From assembly GCF_005116505.1 (NCBI RefSeq), contig NZ_SWBR01000004.1, positions 310,001 through 374,000 on the forward strand: 64,000 nt of DNA. Reading direction: 5' to 3'. Under the pieces are notes generated by a model. The model was not told the origin of the DNA. It was given only the letters and a program-made list of their open reading frames with translations, and made no database searches. The DNA is from Pedobacter polaris (GTDB lineage: Bacteria; Bacteroidota; Bacteroidia; Sphingobacteriales; Sphingobacteriaceae). Positions 54,025-62,338 of this stretch are shown in pieces. The translations under genes were made by a program, and so were the position numbers. Positions within the stretch are counted from its first letter, which is position 1. Each line of letters starts with the position of its first letter.

Positions 54025-54053
54025 GGTTACCATTCCTGGTTTTTGGGTATTAA
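54025..54053 (+). promoter_or_regulatory. Candidate ECF promoter, copy 3 (sigma factor, distal)
   Basis: GGTTACC (54025-54031), 15 bases, GTATTAA (54047-54053). It would give the sigma factor mRNA a leader of about 210 bases. The first half continues as GGTTACCATTC, identical to copy 4. Confidence 0.5.
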
Positions 54054-54240
54054 CGTGTGATATTTTTGTAGAGGTTTAGGTTAAATAAACCCGATTAAAG
54101 TGGAATTTTCTTTTTTGAAAATTTTAAACGTAAAGCGGGACTAACCTTAAAAAAGGCTACTGTATTTGCTTTTCAAATGAGTAATTAACTCTATTGAAAG
54201 TCATAATTACAGCAAAAAATATTTTTTTTGTCTATCATTG

Positions 54241-54268
54241 GGTTACCATTCACGTTTAAATGTATTAA
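54241..54268 (+). promoter_or_regulatory. Candidate ECF promoter, copy 4 (sigma factor, proximal)
   Basis: GGTTACC (54241-54247), 14 bases, GTATTAA (54262-54268). It abuts the GTG start of the sigma gene, so an mRNA made from it would be leaderless or would need a later start codon. Confidence 0.45.
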
Positions 54269-54271
54269 TTG

Positions 54272-54838
54272 GTGAGTATTAAGTTAAGCAGTTCAGTTCC
54301 AACAGATAGAGAGGTAGTATTAGGTATACTTAACAACTCAGAAGAAGCACTAAATAAGTTGTATTTGGGATATTACCCGATGGTTTTGCAATTTATTTTA
54401 AATAATAATGGCGACGAAGATGATGCAAAAGATGTGTATCAAGAAGCAATTATTGTTTTATATAACAAAATTAAGAGTGGCAATTTTGAGCTCAGTAGTA
54501 AGTTAAAAACTTATTTGTATTCGGTAAGCCGACGCATTTGGTTAAAAAAACTTACTCAAATGAGTAAAAAAACTCAAAATATAGCTGATTTTGAAGATGT
54601 TTTGGTGGTTGATGAAGATATAGAAACGCATGAACAAAAAGACATGCAATTTGATAAGATGAAAGTGGCGCTTCAAAGTTTAGGCGAACCTTGTAAAACG
54701 ATTATTGAAGATTTTTATATCCATAACCTATCAATGCATGATATATGTGAAAAGTTTGGATACACTAATACGGATAATGCCAAAACACAGAAGTATAAAT
54801 GTTTACAAAGACTAAAAAAGTTATTTTTTCAATCATAA
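54272..54838 (+). CDS. ECF-type RNA polymerase sigma factor
   Basis: I choose GTG 54272 (VSIKLSSSVPTDREVVLGIL) over the TTG one codon earlier; no ATG is suitable, so the exact start is unsure. The length is about 188 residues. Sigma region 2 is seen in DEDDAKDVYQEAIIVLYNKI with the -10-recognising helix after it (LKTYLYSVSRRIWLKKL). Region 4 is at the C terminus (LSMHDICEKFGYTNTDNAKTQ). The gene is followed one base after its stop by a membrane protein with an anti-sigma-like N terminus, which marks it as part of an envelope-stress pair. Confidence 0.85.
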   Translation: MSIKLSSSVPTDREVVLGILNNSEEALNKLYLGYYPMVLQFILNNNGDEDDAKDVYQEAIIVLYNKIKSGNFELSSKLKTYLYSVSRRIWLKKLTQMSKKTQNIADFEDVLVVDEDIETHEQKDMQFDKMKVALQSLGEPCKTIIEDFYIHNLSMHDICEKFGYTNTDNAKTQKYKCLQRLKKLFFQS

Positions 54839-54839
54839 A

Positions 54840-55931
54840 ATGAGGAACGAGATAGAATTAGAAGCGATTATTGAGGATTACTTAAAAGGTAAACTAACTG
54901 CTGATGAGCAAAAAGCTTTTGAGCAATTGCGTGCTAACGACCCTGTGGTAGATCATAAAGTTGTTGCCCACAAAGTTTTTTTAGAATCAATGCAGCAATA
55001 TGCTGATATCCTATTACTAAAAGAACAAATGGATGCTGCTCATCAGCATATAGATGTAGCTGCATTAAGTGCTCAAGTAAAACCTCATCCATCTAGAATT
55101 GTAAGGATTTGGAGAAACAACAAATCTGCAATTGCAGTTGCTGCTTCGTTTTTGATATTGGCGATGATCATGCTGTATTCTATTCAAAGCCAGAAAAAAC
55201 AAGTGGGGGATATGCAACTTTTAGCTGGCAAAGTTTCAGATATTAAAGGCTCACAAGATATTATCGTTAGGACAATTAATGGCGATAATAGAAGAAAATC
55301 TACAGATGCAACTCCAGCAAAATTTGGAGGTACAGGTTTTGCAATTTCTAGCAATGGCTATATATTAACTAGTTACCACGTAATTAATGGAAAAGGATCT
55401 ATATATGTGCAAAACAGCAAAGGTGTTACCTACAAAGTTGTGCGTTACTATACAGATCCAGTTAATGATATTGCTATTTTAAAAATTAGTGATGATGCTT
55501 TTACAAATTTAGGATCGTTACCTTATAGTATTAAAAAGGGTGTTGCTCGTATTGGCGATGCAGTTTATACATTAGGCTATCCTAAAGATGATGTTGTTTT
55601 GGGAGATGGTTATGTAAGTTCAAGAACAGGTTTAAATGGCGATACAATTGCTTATCAAGTTGCTATTCCAGTAAATCCAGGTAATAGTGGTGGTCCGTTA
55701 TTGGATAATAATGGAAATATTGTTGGTGTTATTAATGGTAAAGAAAACAAAACTGAAGGTGCGGCTTTCGCTGTAAAATCTAAATATATTATGGAAGCTT
55801 TGAATGCAATTCCCCAAGATTCTCTTAGTAAAAGAGTTGCTTATGGCAAAAGAAGTTCACTTCAAGGTTTAAAGCGTAATCAACAAGTGCAGAAAATGCA
55901 AGATTATGTTTTTAACATTAAAGTTTATTAA
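54840..55931 (+). CDS. Membrane-anchored trypsin-like serine protease with anti-sigma-like N terminus
   Basis: A protein of 363 residues. Residues 1-95 are cytoplasmic and helical, like anti-sigma domains of Bacteroidota (IEDYLKGKLTADEQKAFEQL), without an obvious zinc motif. One membrane helix spans about 96-114. The periplasmic part (about 155-320) is an S1C-type protease with the triad H180 (TSYHVING), D210 (DPVNDIAILKI) and S283 (NPGNSGGPLLD). No PDZ domain follows, unlike DegP or DegS. It starts one base after the sigma factor stop. A sensor-protease that binds or releases the sigma factor is likely but inferred. Confidence 0.85.
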   Translation: MRNEIELEAIIEDYLKGKLTADEQKAFEQLRANDPVVDHKVVAHKVFLESMQQYADILLLKEQMDAAHQHIDVAALSAQVKPHPSRIVRIWRNNKSAIAVAASFLILAMIMLYSIQSQKKQVGDMQLLAGKVSDIKGSQDIIVRTINGDNRRKSTDATPAKFGGTGFAISSNGYILTSYHVINGKGSIYVQNSKGVTYKVVRYYTDPVNDIAILKISDDAFTNLGSLPYSIKKGVARIGDAVYTLGYPKDDVVLGDGYVSSRTGLNGDTIAYQVAIPVNPGNSGGPLLDNNGNIVGVINGKENKTEGAAFAVKSKYIMEALNAIPQDSLSKRVAYGKRSSLQGLKRNQQVQKMQDYVFNIKVY

Positions 55932-55953
55932 CCTATAAAAATATTAAATTTAC

Positions 55954-55988
55954 AAACCCCGAACTTTTAACGAGTTTCGGGGTTTTTT
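55954..55988 (+). terminator. Rho-independent terminator after the protease gene
   Basis: AAACCCCGAA (55954-55963) pairs with TTCGGGGTTT (55976-55985) around a 12-base loop, followed by further T residues. Confidence 0.85.
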
Positions 55989-56006
55989 CTTTATAAATAA
56001 TTTGAT

Positions 56007-56930
56007 ATGGAATTTGGAAGAGTTGCACCTGAAGAAATAAGTTCGATTGATTTTACCTTGCCTGCTGATGGTGAGCAAACGGCTTTACTATTAAAAGACC
56101 GAAAACCGTTTCCAAAGCCCCTATATTATGTTGGTTGTGCCAAATGGGGGAGAAAGGAATGGAAAGAACTTATCTATCCTAAAAAGACTAAAGAAGCAGA
56201 TTTTTTAGGTGAATATGTAAAGCATTTTAATTCAATAGAATTGAATGCTGTTTTTTACAGTATCCCAAAAGAAGAACAAATTTTAAAATGGAGGGAACAA
56301 GTCGCTGCTAATACCAAAGGTGAGTTTTTATTCTGTCCGAAATTTTCTAGAACGATAACACATATAAAAAGGTTAAAAGACACTGATTTTTTAACTGATG
56401 AATACATTAAAGCAATTTCTGCTTTTGGGCCATATTTAGGACCATGCTTTTTGCAGGTGAGCGATAATTTTGGTCCAAATAATATTGAAATATTAGAAAA
56501 TTATCTAAATAAGCTACCACAAGATTTAAAGGTTTTTGTAGAGGTAAGACACAAAGATTGGTTTATAGGCGATGCCAAAAAACAATTATTTAGTATGCTA
56601 GCCAAATTAGGCAAAGGGGCTGCTATCACCGATGCCAGCGGAAGAAGAGATTGTTTACATATGGAATTACCAACTCCTGAAGCTTTTATTAGGTTTGTTG
56701 GTAATGGTGGTCAATTTTTAGATTCAGACAAAGCTAGGGTAGATGAATGGATAGTTAGAATTAAACATTGGCTTAGCCATGGTTTAGAAAAGGTATATTT
56801 CTTTTTGCACCAGCATGATGAGGCTGATACTCCATTGATTGCAGATTATACAATAAGGGAATTTAATAAACATTTTGGAAGTGATTTGCCTCCGATTAAA
56901 TTTATTACAGAAAGTAAACTACTATTTTAA
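56007..56930 (+). CDS. DUF72 domain-containing protein
   Basis: A protein of 307 residues of the DUF72/YecE family (TIM-barrel-like). Typical blocks are YYVGCAKWGRKEWKELIYP, YVKHFNSIELNAVFYSIP, FLFCPKFSRTITHIKRLKD, VFVEVRHKDWF and VYFFLHQHDEADTPLIADY. The biochemical function of the family is unknown. It lies between two terminators or gaps and appears monocistronic. Confidence 0.9.
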   Translation: MEFGRVAPEEISSIDFTLPADGEQTALLLKDRKPFPKPLYYVGCAKWGRKEWKELIYPKKTKEADFLGEYVKHFNSIELNAVFYSIPKEEQILKWREQVAANTKGEFLFCPKFSRTITHIKRLKDTDFLTDEYIKAISAFGPYLGPCFLQVSDNFGPNNIEILENYLNKLPQDLKVFVEVRHKDWFIGDAKKQLFSMLAKLGKGAAITDASGRRDCLHMELPTPEAFIRFVGNGGQFLDSDKARVDEWIVRIKHWLSHGLEKVYFFLHQHDEADTPLIADYTIREFNKHFGSDLPPIKFITESKLLF

Positions 56931-56985
56931 TAGACTTTTTGTAACTTCAACTTTTTATAAATATTAATCATAAAAATAATTTACT

Positions 56986-57621
56986 ATGAGTTTAAGAATT
57001 GGAGATACAGCGCCTAATTTTAAGGCAAAAACGTCTATTGGCGATATCGATTTTTACGAGTACTTAGGAGATAGTTGGGGAGTTTTATTTTCGCATCCGG
57101 CAGACTATACACCTGTATGCACTACGGAATTAGGAAAAACAGCTTCTTTAAAACCCGAATTTGATAAAAGAAATGTGAAGGTTTTAGCTTTAAGTGTAGA
57201 TTCTACTGAATCTCATAACGGTTGGATCAAAGACATCAATGAAACTCAAAATACAAATGTTGAATTCCCAATTATTGCAGATCAGGATAAGAAAATTGCT
57301 GATTTGTATGATATGATTCATCCTAATGCTAGCGAAACAATGACGGTTAGATCCTTATTCGTGGTTTCTCCTGATAAAAAAGTGAAACTCATGATTACAT
57401 ATCCGGCATCTACAGGAAGAAATTTTGTAGAAGTTTTAAGAGTAATAGATTCATTACAATTAACTGCAAATTATAGTGTGGCAACTCCCGCCGATTGGAA
57501 AGATGGAGAAGATGTAATAGTAATGAATAGTATTAAAACTGAAGATATTCCTGCTAAATTCCCTAAAGGGCACAAAGAGATTAAACCTTATTTGAGAACT
57601 ACTCCGCAACCAAATAAATAA
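56986..57621 (+). CDS. 1-Cys peroxiredoxin (Prx6 type)
   Basis: A protein of 211 residues of the peroxiredoxin fold with the peroxidatic Cys C45 in HPADYTPVCTTELG. The C-terminal extension (WKDGEDVIVMNSIKTEDIPA and KFPKGHKEIKPYLRTT) is characteristic of the Prx6/1-Cys group; no resolving Cys is evident. It reduces hydrogen peroxide and organic peroxides in the cytoplasm. Confidence 0.93.
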   Translation: MSLRIGDTAPNFKAKTSIGDIDFYEYLGDSWGVLFSHPADYTPVCTTELGKTASLKPEFDKRNVKVLALSVDSTESHNGWIKDINETQNTNVEFPIIADQDKKIADLYDMIHPNASETMTVRSLFVVSPDKKVKLMITYPASTGRNFVEVLRVIDSLQLTANYSVATPADWKDGEDVIVMNSIKTEDIPAKFPKGHKEIKPYLRTTPQPNK

Positions 57622-57710
57622 TTTTTAAATCTATTTATTGATTTTAACGTTTTATAATTAACTTTAGTTAACTAAAAATTAAATTTTAATATCAATACAA
57701 TTGCAATTTT

Positions 57711-57908
57711 ATGAATACCGGAAAAGTTAAGTGGTTTAATACCCAAAAAGGATACGGATTTATTGCTTATGATGGCAATAAAGAAATTTTTGTTCACTTT
57801 AAAGATGTTAATGGAGGAATTGATGCGATTAAAGAGAATGATGAAGTAGAATTTGAAACTGCTGAAGGGAAAAAAGGGTTGCAGGCGGTGAATGTTCAGA
57901 AAATATAA
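57711..57908 (+). CDS. Cold-shock domain protein
   Basis: A protein of 65 residues forming a single CSD: GKVKWFNTQKGYGFI with the RNP1 motif, EIFVHFKDV with RNP2, and EGKKGLQAVNVQKI at the end. It binds single-stranded RNA or DNA and may act as an RNA chaperone. A terminator follows after about 15 bases. Confidence 0.93.
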   Translation: MNTGKVKWFNTQKGYGFIAYDGNKEIFVHFKDVNGGIDAIKENDEVEFETAEGKKGLQAVNVQKI

Positions 57909-57923
57909 ATGATATAAGTAGAT

Positions 57924-57951
57924 AAAAGCCCCAATTTGTATTGGGGCTTTT
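57924..57951. terminator. Bidirectional terminator between cold-shock and DUF2723 genes
   Basis: AAAAGCCCCAAT (57924-57935) pairs with ATTGGGGCTTTT (57940-57951) with a TTGT loop. It serves both convergent genes. Confidence 0.9.
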
Positions 57952-57954
57952 ATT

Positions 57955-60900
57955 TTATCCCAGATTAGTAGTAAACTTAGTTTCGTAATTTTTTATTTGC
58001 TCTTTTAAAGTTTTACTCAAAACATTTTGTTTGTACAACTCTGCTAATTGCGATAAGCTTTGCATTACATACAAGCCTCTTCTAATATCATTTATAAATA
58101 AACGTTGTTCTTCTTGCTTTAAAGATAGGATATATTCAAATTCTTGTCCTATATATTTAGAAGTTTCATTTGTGATTAAGTTTGCGGTGGGATTGGTTTT
58201 TAAGAAGTATAGATTTTGAACCAGCGAAATTTTATTAAGTGTATCAACAATAGAGGAGTTATTTAGCGGCAATTTTTTTATGCTTTTGTTCACTACATTT
58301 CGAGCCATGCTAATTTGATTGGCCTGAATTAGGTTTGTAGTTAAAGTATTGGCATAAGTCCAAGTTCCCTGTAAAACTCTTCTGCTTTCAGGGTCTAAAT
58401 ATTTCGCATTTTTAAAGCCATTTAACTCAAAATTTTGATAGTGTTTATAAGCTAAAGCATTATTAGTTTGGCTACTTTTATCAAAATTTTCATCTGTTTT
58501 AGGTTTTAGGGGGAGTAATCTATATGCATAACCTTCTAAATACAGGTATTTATCAAGCCCAATATAGGTATCGTCAGAAACTGAGCTGGCAAAATAAATA
58601 GGTCTTTTCCAATTGTTGTGGACAATGATATCAAACATAGCCAAATCAACTTTGCCCACATATTTCTTCTTGAACTCCCATTCCAACTGGCTAGTTATTT
58701 TATCTTTTTCTGTTTTGCTTACAGTGTTTGTTGATATAATATGTTGTGGGTCAATGCTGATTTTTAATTTTCGAGTAGGCATAAAGTTTTCGTAAGTACC
58801 ATCTTGCATTTGAACTTTATCTTCTTTGTTGTCTGAGGTAAGTACTCCAAATAAATCACCCAATTCTACGCTATCTTTTAACCCATAATCAACATATGGT
58901 AAATAATCTCTAACCCCTTCTTTATATTGATGATGTTGCATTGTTATAGGTAATGCTTCAGATTTATATTGTTGTTTCTTCATTTGGTCTATATAAGAAT
59001 CTGAAGAAAGAAACTGTAGATTAACCACCCTAACGTCAGTCCTAATGCCTTCAACTTCTTGAGCATACCAAAGCGGATATGTATCGTTGTCTGCATTTGT
59101 AAATAAAATAGCGTTGGGCTCACAGCTGTTTAAATAATTCTTTGCCATATCTAAGGCTGTAGTTTTTCCACTTCTATTATGATCGTCCCAGCCTTGTACA
59201 GCCATTAAAACAGGTGCAATTAATAAACATGTTAAAGTTGCTATCGCTAAGCTTAACTTGCTTGATGTTAAACGAGCTAACATATCTTTTAATGGAAGTA
59301 CTCCAATACCTATTAAAATCGCGAAAGCATAAAATGAGCCGACATAAGCGTAATCTCGTTCTCTAACCTGTAAAGGATCTTGGTTGATATATAAAATTAT
59401 GGCAATACCGGTACAGAAGAAGAGCGTAGCAATAATTAAACTATCCTTTTTATTTTTTCTATATAAATAACCCAAACCTAAAATCCCTAATATTAAAGGT
59501 AGTCCATAAAATAAGTTGTTTCCAGCATTATTGGTAATGCTTTGAGGGAGTTTGTCTTGATTGCCTAACCGTAGTGCATCAATAGGTTTTATACCACTTA
59601 CCCAGTTGCCTTCGGTTATACTGCCTTGTCCCTGCTCATCATTTTGGCGACCTACAAAATTCCATGAAAAATATCGCCAATACATAAAACCAAGCTGATA
59701 GCTGTTGAAGAAACTTAAATTTTGCCAAAAAGTTGGTGTTTCATCATTGTTCAATCCCATCCAGTTTTGATAGAAATTAATATGCTCAGGTTTACTACTA
59801 AAGGTTCTAGGGAAAAATGTGTTTTTATCATAAATACTCTTGTAAGTTTTTCCACTCACTTCATATTTATTTTCATCTTTTCGATAAGTTAGTCCGGTTT
59901 CTTCTGCATCAATAGCACTAGAATTATAGAACTGACCATATATTAAAGGTTTATCTTCATATTGTTGCCTGCTCAAATATCCGAATAAGGACATTGGTGT
60001 ATCTGGATTAGATAGGTTAATATTAGGTTTTGCATTTGCTCTAATGATAATCATAAAGTAAGAGCTAAAACCAAAAAGAACAAATACCAAACTTAATAAG
60101 CTTAAATTTAATTTATAGTATTTTTTTTTAACACTGTAAAAGATAGCATAGCCCAAAGCTGCAGCAATTGATAAAATAAAAATAAGTGCACCAAAACCAA
60201 AACTCATCCCGAATGTGTTAACTGAAAGTAAATCAGCTTTTGCTGCAAACAATACAACATATTGGATAATGCCAAATTGAATTATACCTAGTAAAAAGCA
60301 ACCTATTAAAAAAGCCTTAATTGTTCCCCAAGTAGTTGTTTTTTGACTTTTTCTAAAATAGTATACCAATGTAATTGCTGGTATTGCAAGTAAACTTAAC
60401 AGGTGCATACCAATAGAAATACCAATCACGAAAGCAATAAATAATAACCATTTATCATTTAAATCATTTTCCCACTTTAAAATTGCCCAAAATACGATAG
60501 CCGTACATAAAGTCGATATGGCATAAACTTCAGCTTCTACAGCAGAAAACCAAAAAGTATCAGAAAATGTATAAGCTAAAGCACCTACAGCACCAGCAGA
60601 TATTATGCTTAAAGCATCAATAGTTGATAGCTTTTCGACTGATTTTCTAAATATTTTGAGTGCAATGGCATTAATACTCCAAAATAAAAACATTACGGTT
60701 GCTGCACTAGAGATAACAGAAACAAAATTTACCCAATAGGCAATTTTACCAGTATTGTTACCCGCTAAAAGTGAAAATAATTTCCCAATCATTAAAAATA
60801 ATGGTGCACCAGGTTGATGGCCAACTTCCATTTTGTAAGCCGCTGCAATAAACTCACCACAATCCCAGAAACTTAGGGTAGGTTCCATGCACAACCAATA

Positions 60901-60966
60901 AACAGTTAGCGCAATAGCAAAGATAACAAAGCCAGAAATGGAGTTAATTAGGTTGAATTTTTTCAT
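57955..60966 (-). CDS. DUF2723-family polytopic membrane protein (probable GT-C-type transferase)
   Basis: A protein of 1003 residues. The N terminus holds the DUF2723 signature (EPTLSFWDCGEFIAAAYKME, then VGHQPGAPLFLMIGK) with an acidic residue in the first periplasmic loop, as in GT-C mannosyltransferases. About 10-12 membrane helices follow up to about residue 600. A large soluble C-terminal region with a helical repeat-like end completes it. The eukaryotic relative TMEM260 is a protein O-mannosyltransferase, so the Bacteroidota members may glycosylate exported proteins or lipids; this is inference. Confidence 0.85.
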   Translation of the reverse strand: MKKFNLINSISGFVIFAIALTVYWLCMEPTLSFWDCGEFIAAAYKMEVGHQPGAPLFLMIGKLFSLLAGNNTGKIAYWVNFVSVISSAATVMFLFWSINAIALKIFRKSVEKLSTIDALSIISAGAVGALAYTFSDTFWFSAVEAEVYAISTLCTAIVFWAILKWENDLNDKWLLFIAFVIGISIGMHLLSLLAIPAITLVYYFRKSQKTTTWGTIKAFLIGCFLLGIIQFGIIQYVVLFAAKADLLSVNTFGMSFGFGALIFILSIAAALGYAIFYSVKKKYYKLNLSLLSLVFVLFGFSSYFMIIIRANAKPNINLSNPDTPMSLFGYLSRQQYEDKPLIYGQFYNSSAIDAEETGLTYRKDENKYEVSGKTYKSIYDKNTFFPRTFSSKPEHINFYQNWMGLNNDETPTFWQNLSFFNSYQLGFMYWRYFSWNFVGRQNDEQGQGSITEGNWVSGIKPIDALRLGNQDKLPQSITNNAGNNLFYGLPLILGILGLGYLYRKNKKDSLIIATLFFCTGIAIILYINQDPLQVRERDYAYVGSFYAFAILIGIGVLPLKDMLARLTSSKLSLAIATLTCLLIAPVLMAVQGWDDHNRSGKTTALDMAKNYLNSCEPNAILFTNADNDTYPLWYAQEVEGIRTDVRVVNLQFLSSDSYIDQMKKQQYKSEALPITMQHHQYKEGVRDYLPYVDYGLKDSVELGDLFGVLTSDNKEDKVQMQDGTYENFMPTRKLKISIDPQHIISTNTVSKTEKDKITSQLEWEFKKKYVGKVDLAMFDIIVHNNWKRPIYFASSVSDDTYIGLDKYLYLEGYAYRLLPLKPKTDENFDKSSQTNNALAYKHYQNFELNGFKNAKYLDPESRRVLQGTWTYANTLTTNLIQANQISMARNVVNKSIKKLPLNNSSIVDTLNKISLVQNLYFLKTNPTANLITNETSKYIGQEFEYILSLKQEEQRLFINDIRRGLYVMQSLSQLAELYKQNVLSKTLKEQIKNYETKFTTNLG

Positions 60967-61053
60967 TTGATTAGTTTTAGGGTCTAATCAAAAGTACCTC
61001 ATTAGCTATCTGTTAGCTGTTAAAAATTGTTAAATAGTGTTAAATGTTCAGCA

Positions 61054-62232
61054 TTAATAATGCTGAATGATTTTAGTTTTGATTGCTAAATATCCATTAT
61101 TGGTTTGTGTGAAAATGATAAAATCATCATGATTTGAACTGATTTTATATTTTTTGACTAAGTTTTCGGCTCTTTCTGGGAAATTTCTAACAATTACATT
61201 TCCCTTTAGTGATTTTTCTTTCTTTAACTCATTTAGGCTCATTAAGGATTCGATTTGGAAAATCCTCCCCAAAAAATCTGATTTAATCTTGGTACTAAAA
61301 TAAAGTTGACTTTGTTGATGAATCTTTTGCAATCTAAATTTTTCTGCAATTAAATTAAATGCGCCACTTTTTAATAGAGCAACATCTGGTTCATATAAAT
61401 AACCTGTTGGCTCGGTGGTTGCAATTTTCGGTTTTACTTGTAAATCACTTATTGGAAAAGAAAATGTTTTGTCGGTTTCATTTAGGGTTACACAAACTAT
61501 TTTAATCTCACCAACAAAGTTTTTGTCAATTACCCAAAGCAATTCTTTGCACTCATTTTTTACACTAACAATATGAATTTCACTTACATTTTTTAGCTCG
61601 CTTAAACCTGCAGAAATATCTAATAGGGGGGCTGTTTTTATAATGATGCGTTGAGCTTTCTCTAAAAATAAATCTAAGTGTGCTGTAACATCTGGAGTGC
61701 AATCTTTAAGCTTAAAAACTTTATTACTATGGCTTCTTCTTGCTGGGTCTATATAAATGGTGCCAAAATGTGCTTTAGCGGTTTTTAAATATTCAACCCC
61801 ATCGGTGGCTAATACCTCAATGTTATTGCTGCTTAAAATTTTTGCATTGTGATTAGATAATGCTGCTAATTCTTCATTGATTTCGCAACTGTAAACTTTA
61901 TCAATTTTATTGGAAAAGAAAAAACTATCTACTCCAAAGCCTGCTGTTAAATCAATTAAAAGACTGCCAATTGCTAAATTGGCTTTATATTTTGCAGTTA
62001 TTTCAGAAGAACATTGCTCAATTGATAATAAAGGGGGATAATAAATATTTTTAGATTTAAACCAAGTAGGAAGCTTATTTGTCGATTTCTTTTTAGCTGC
62101 AATTTGCCCTGCTAATTCTGCAGAACTAATATTTTTAAACAGGGGTTTTGCTAATGCAATTTTATTAACATCAGCATTAATATGCTTGTTGATGTATTCT
62201 TGAACCTCATTGTTTAAAATATTTACGTTCAT
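61054..62232 (-). CDS. Class I methyltransferase with THUMP-like C-terminal domain
   Basis: A protein of 392 residues. The SAM-binding part is in the middle (LIDLTAGFGVDSFFFS, VYSCEINEELAALSNHN). It is followed by an IDPARRS motif (catalytic-loop-like, TIYIDPARRSHSNKVFKL), the pattern of THUMP-like domain methyltransferases of Bacteroidota. The C-terminal part (SLKGNVIVRNFPERAENLVK) fits the THUMP-like fold. It probably methylates RNA; the target nucleotide is unknown. Confidence 0.82.
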   Translation of the reverse strand: MNVNILNNEVQEYINKHINADVNKIALAKPLFKNISSAELAGQIAAKKKSTNKLPTWFKSKNIYYPPLLSIEQCSSEITAKYKANLAIGSLLIDLTAGFGVDSFFFSNKIDKVYSCEINEELAALSNHNAKILSSNNIEVLATDGVEYLKTAKAHFGTIYIDPARRSHSNKVFKLKDCTPDVTAHLDLFLEKAQRIIIKTAPLLDISAGLSELKNVSEIHIVSVKNECKELLWVIDKNFVGEIKIVCVTLNETDKTFSFPISDLQVKPKIATTEPTGYLYEPDVALLKSGAFNLIAEKFRLQKIHQQSQLYFSTKIKSDFLGRIFQIESLMSLNELKKEKSLKGNVIVRNFPERAENLVKKYKISSNHDDFIIFTQTNNGYLAIKTKIIQHY

Positions 62233-62261
62233 GTTAATATAGTTTTACCACAGCTGCACAT

Positions 62262-62282
62262 ACTTGCCTCCGGTAGGCAGGA
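62262..62282. repeat. Short REP-like palindrome
   Basis: TGCCT (62265-62269) and AGGCA (62275-62279) pair around CCGGT within an ACTTGCCTCCGGTAGGCAGG context. It is of the dispersed intergenic type and lies between aspartate kinase and the THUMP-like methyltransferase. Confidence 0.45.
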
Positions 62283-62338
62283 ATAAACACAAATTATAGT
62301 TGGATATTTGTATTTGTATACGCTTTTAGGTATGGTCT

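Larger units (their letters stand above)
53924..54271. other. Divergent regulatory region with repeated ECF-type motifs
   Basis: 348 bases without an ORF between the broken lipoprotein gene and the sigma factor gene. It contains three of the four GGTTACC-N14/15-GTATTAA motifs of this locus, one pointing left and two pointing right. The rest is AT-rich, with nothing else recognised. Confidence 0.6.
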
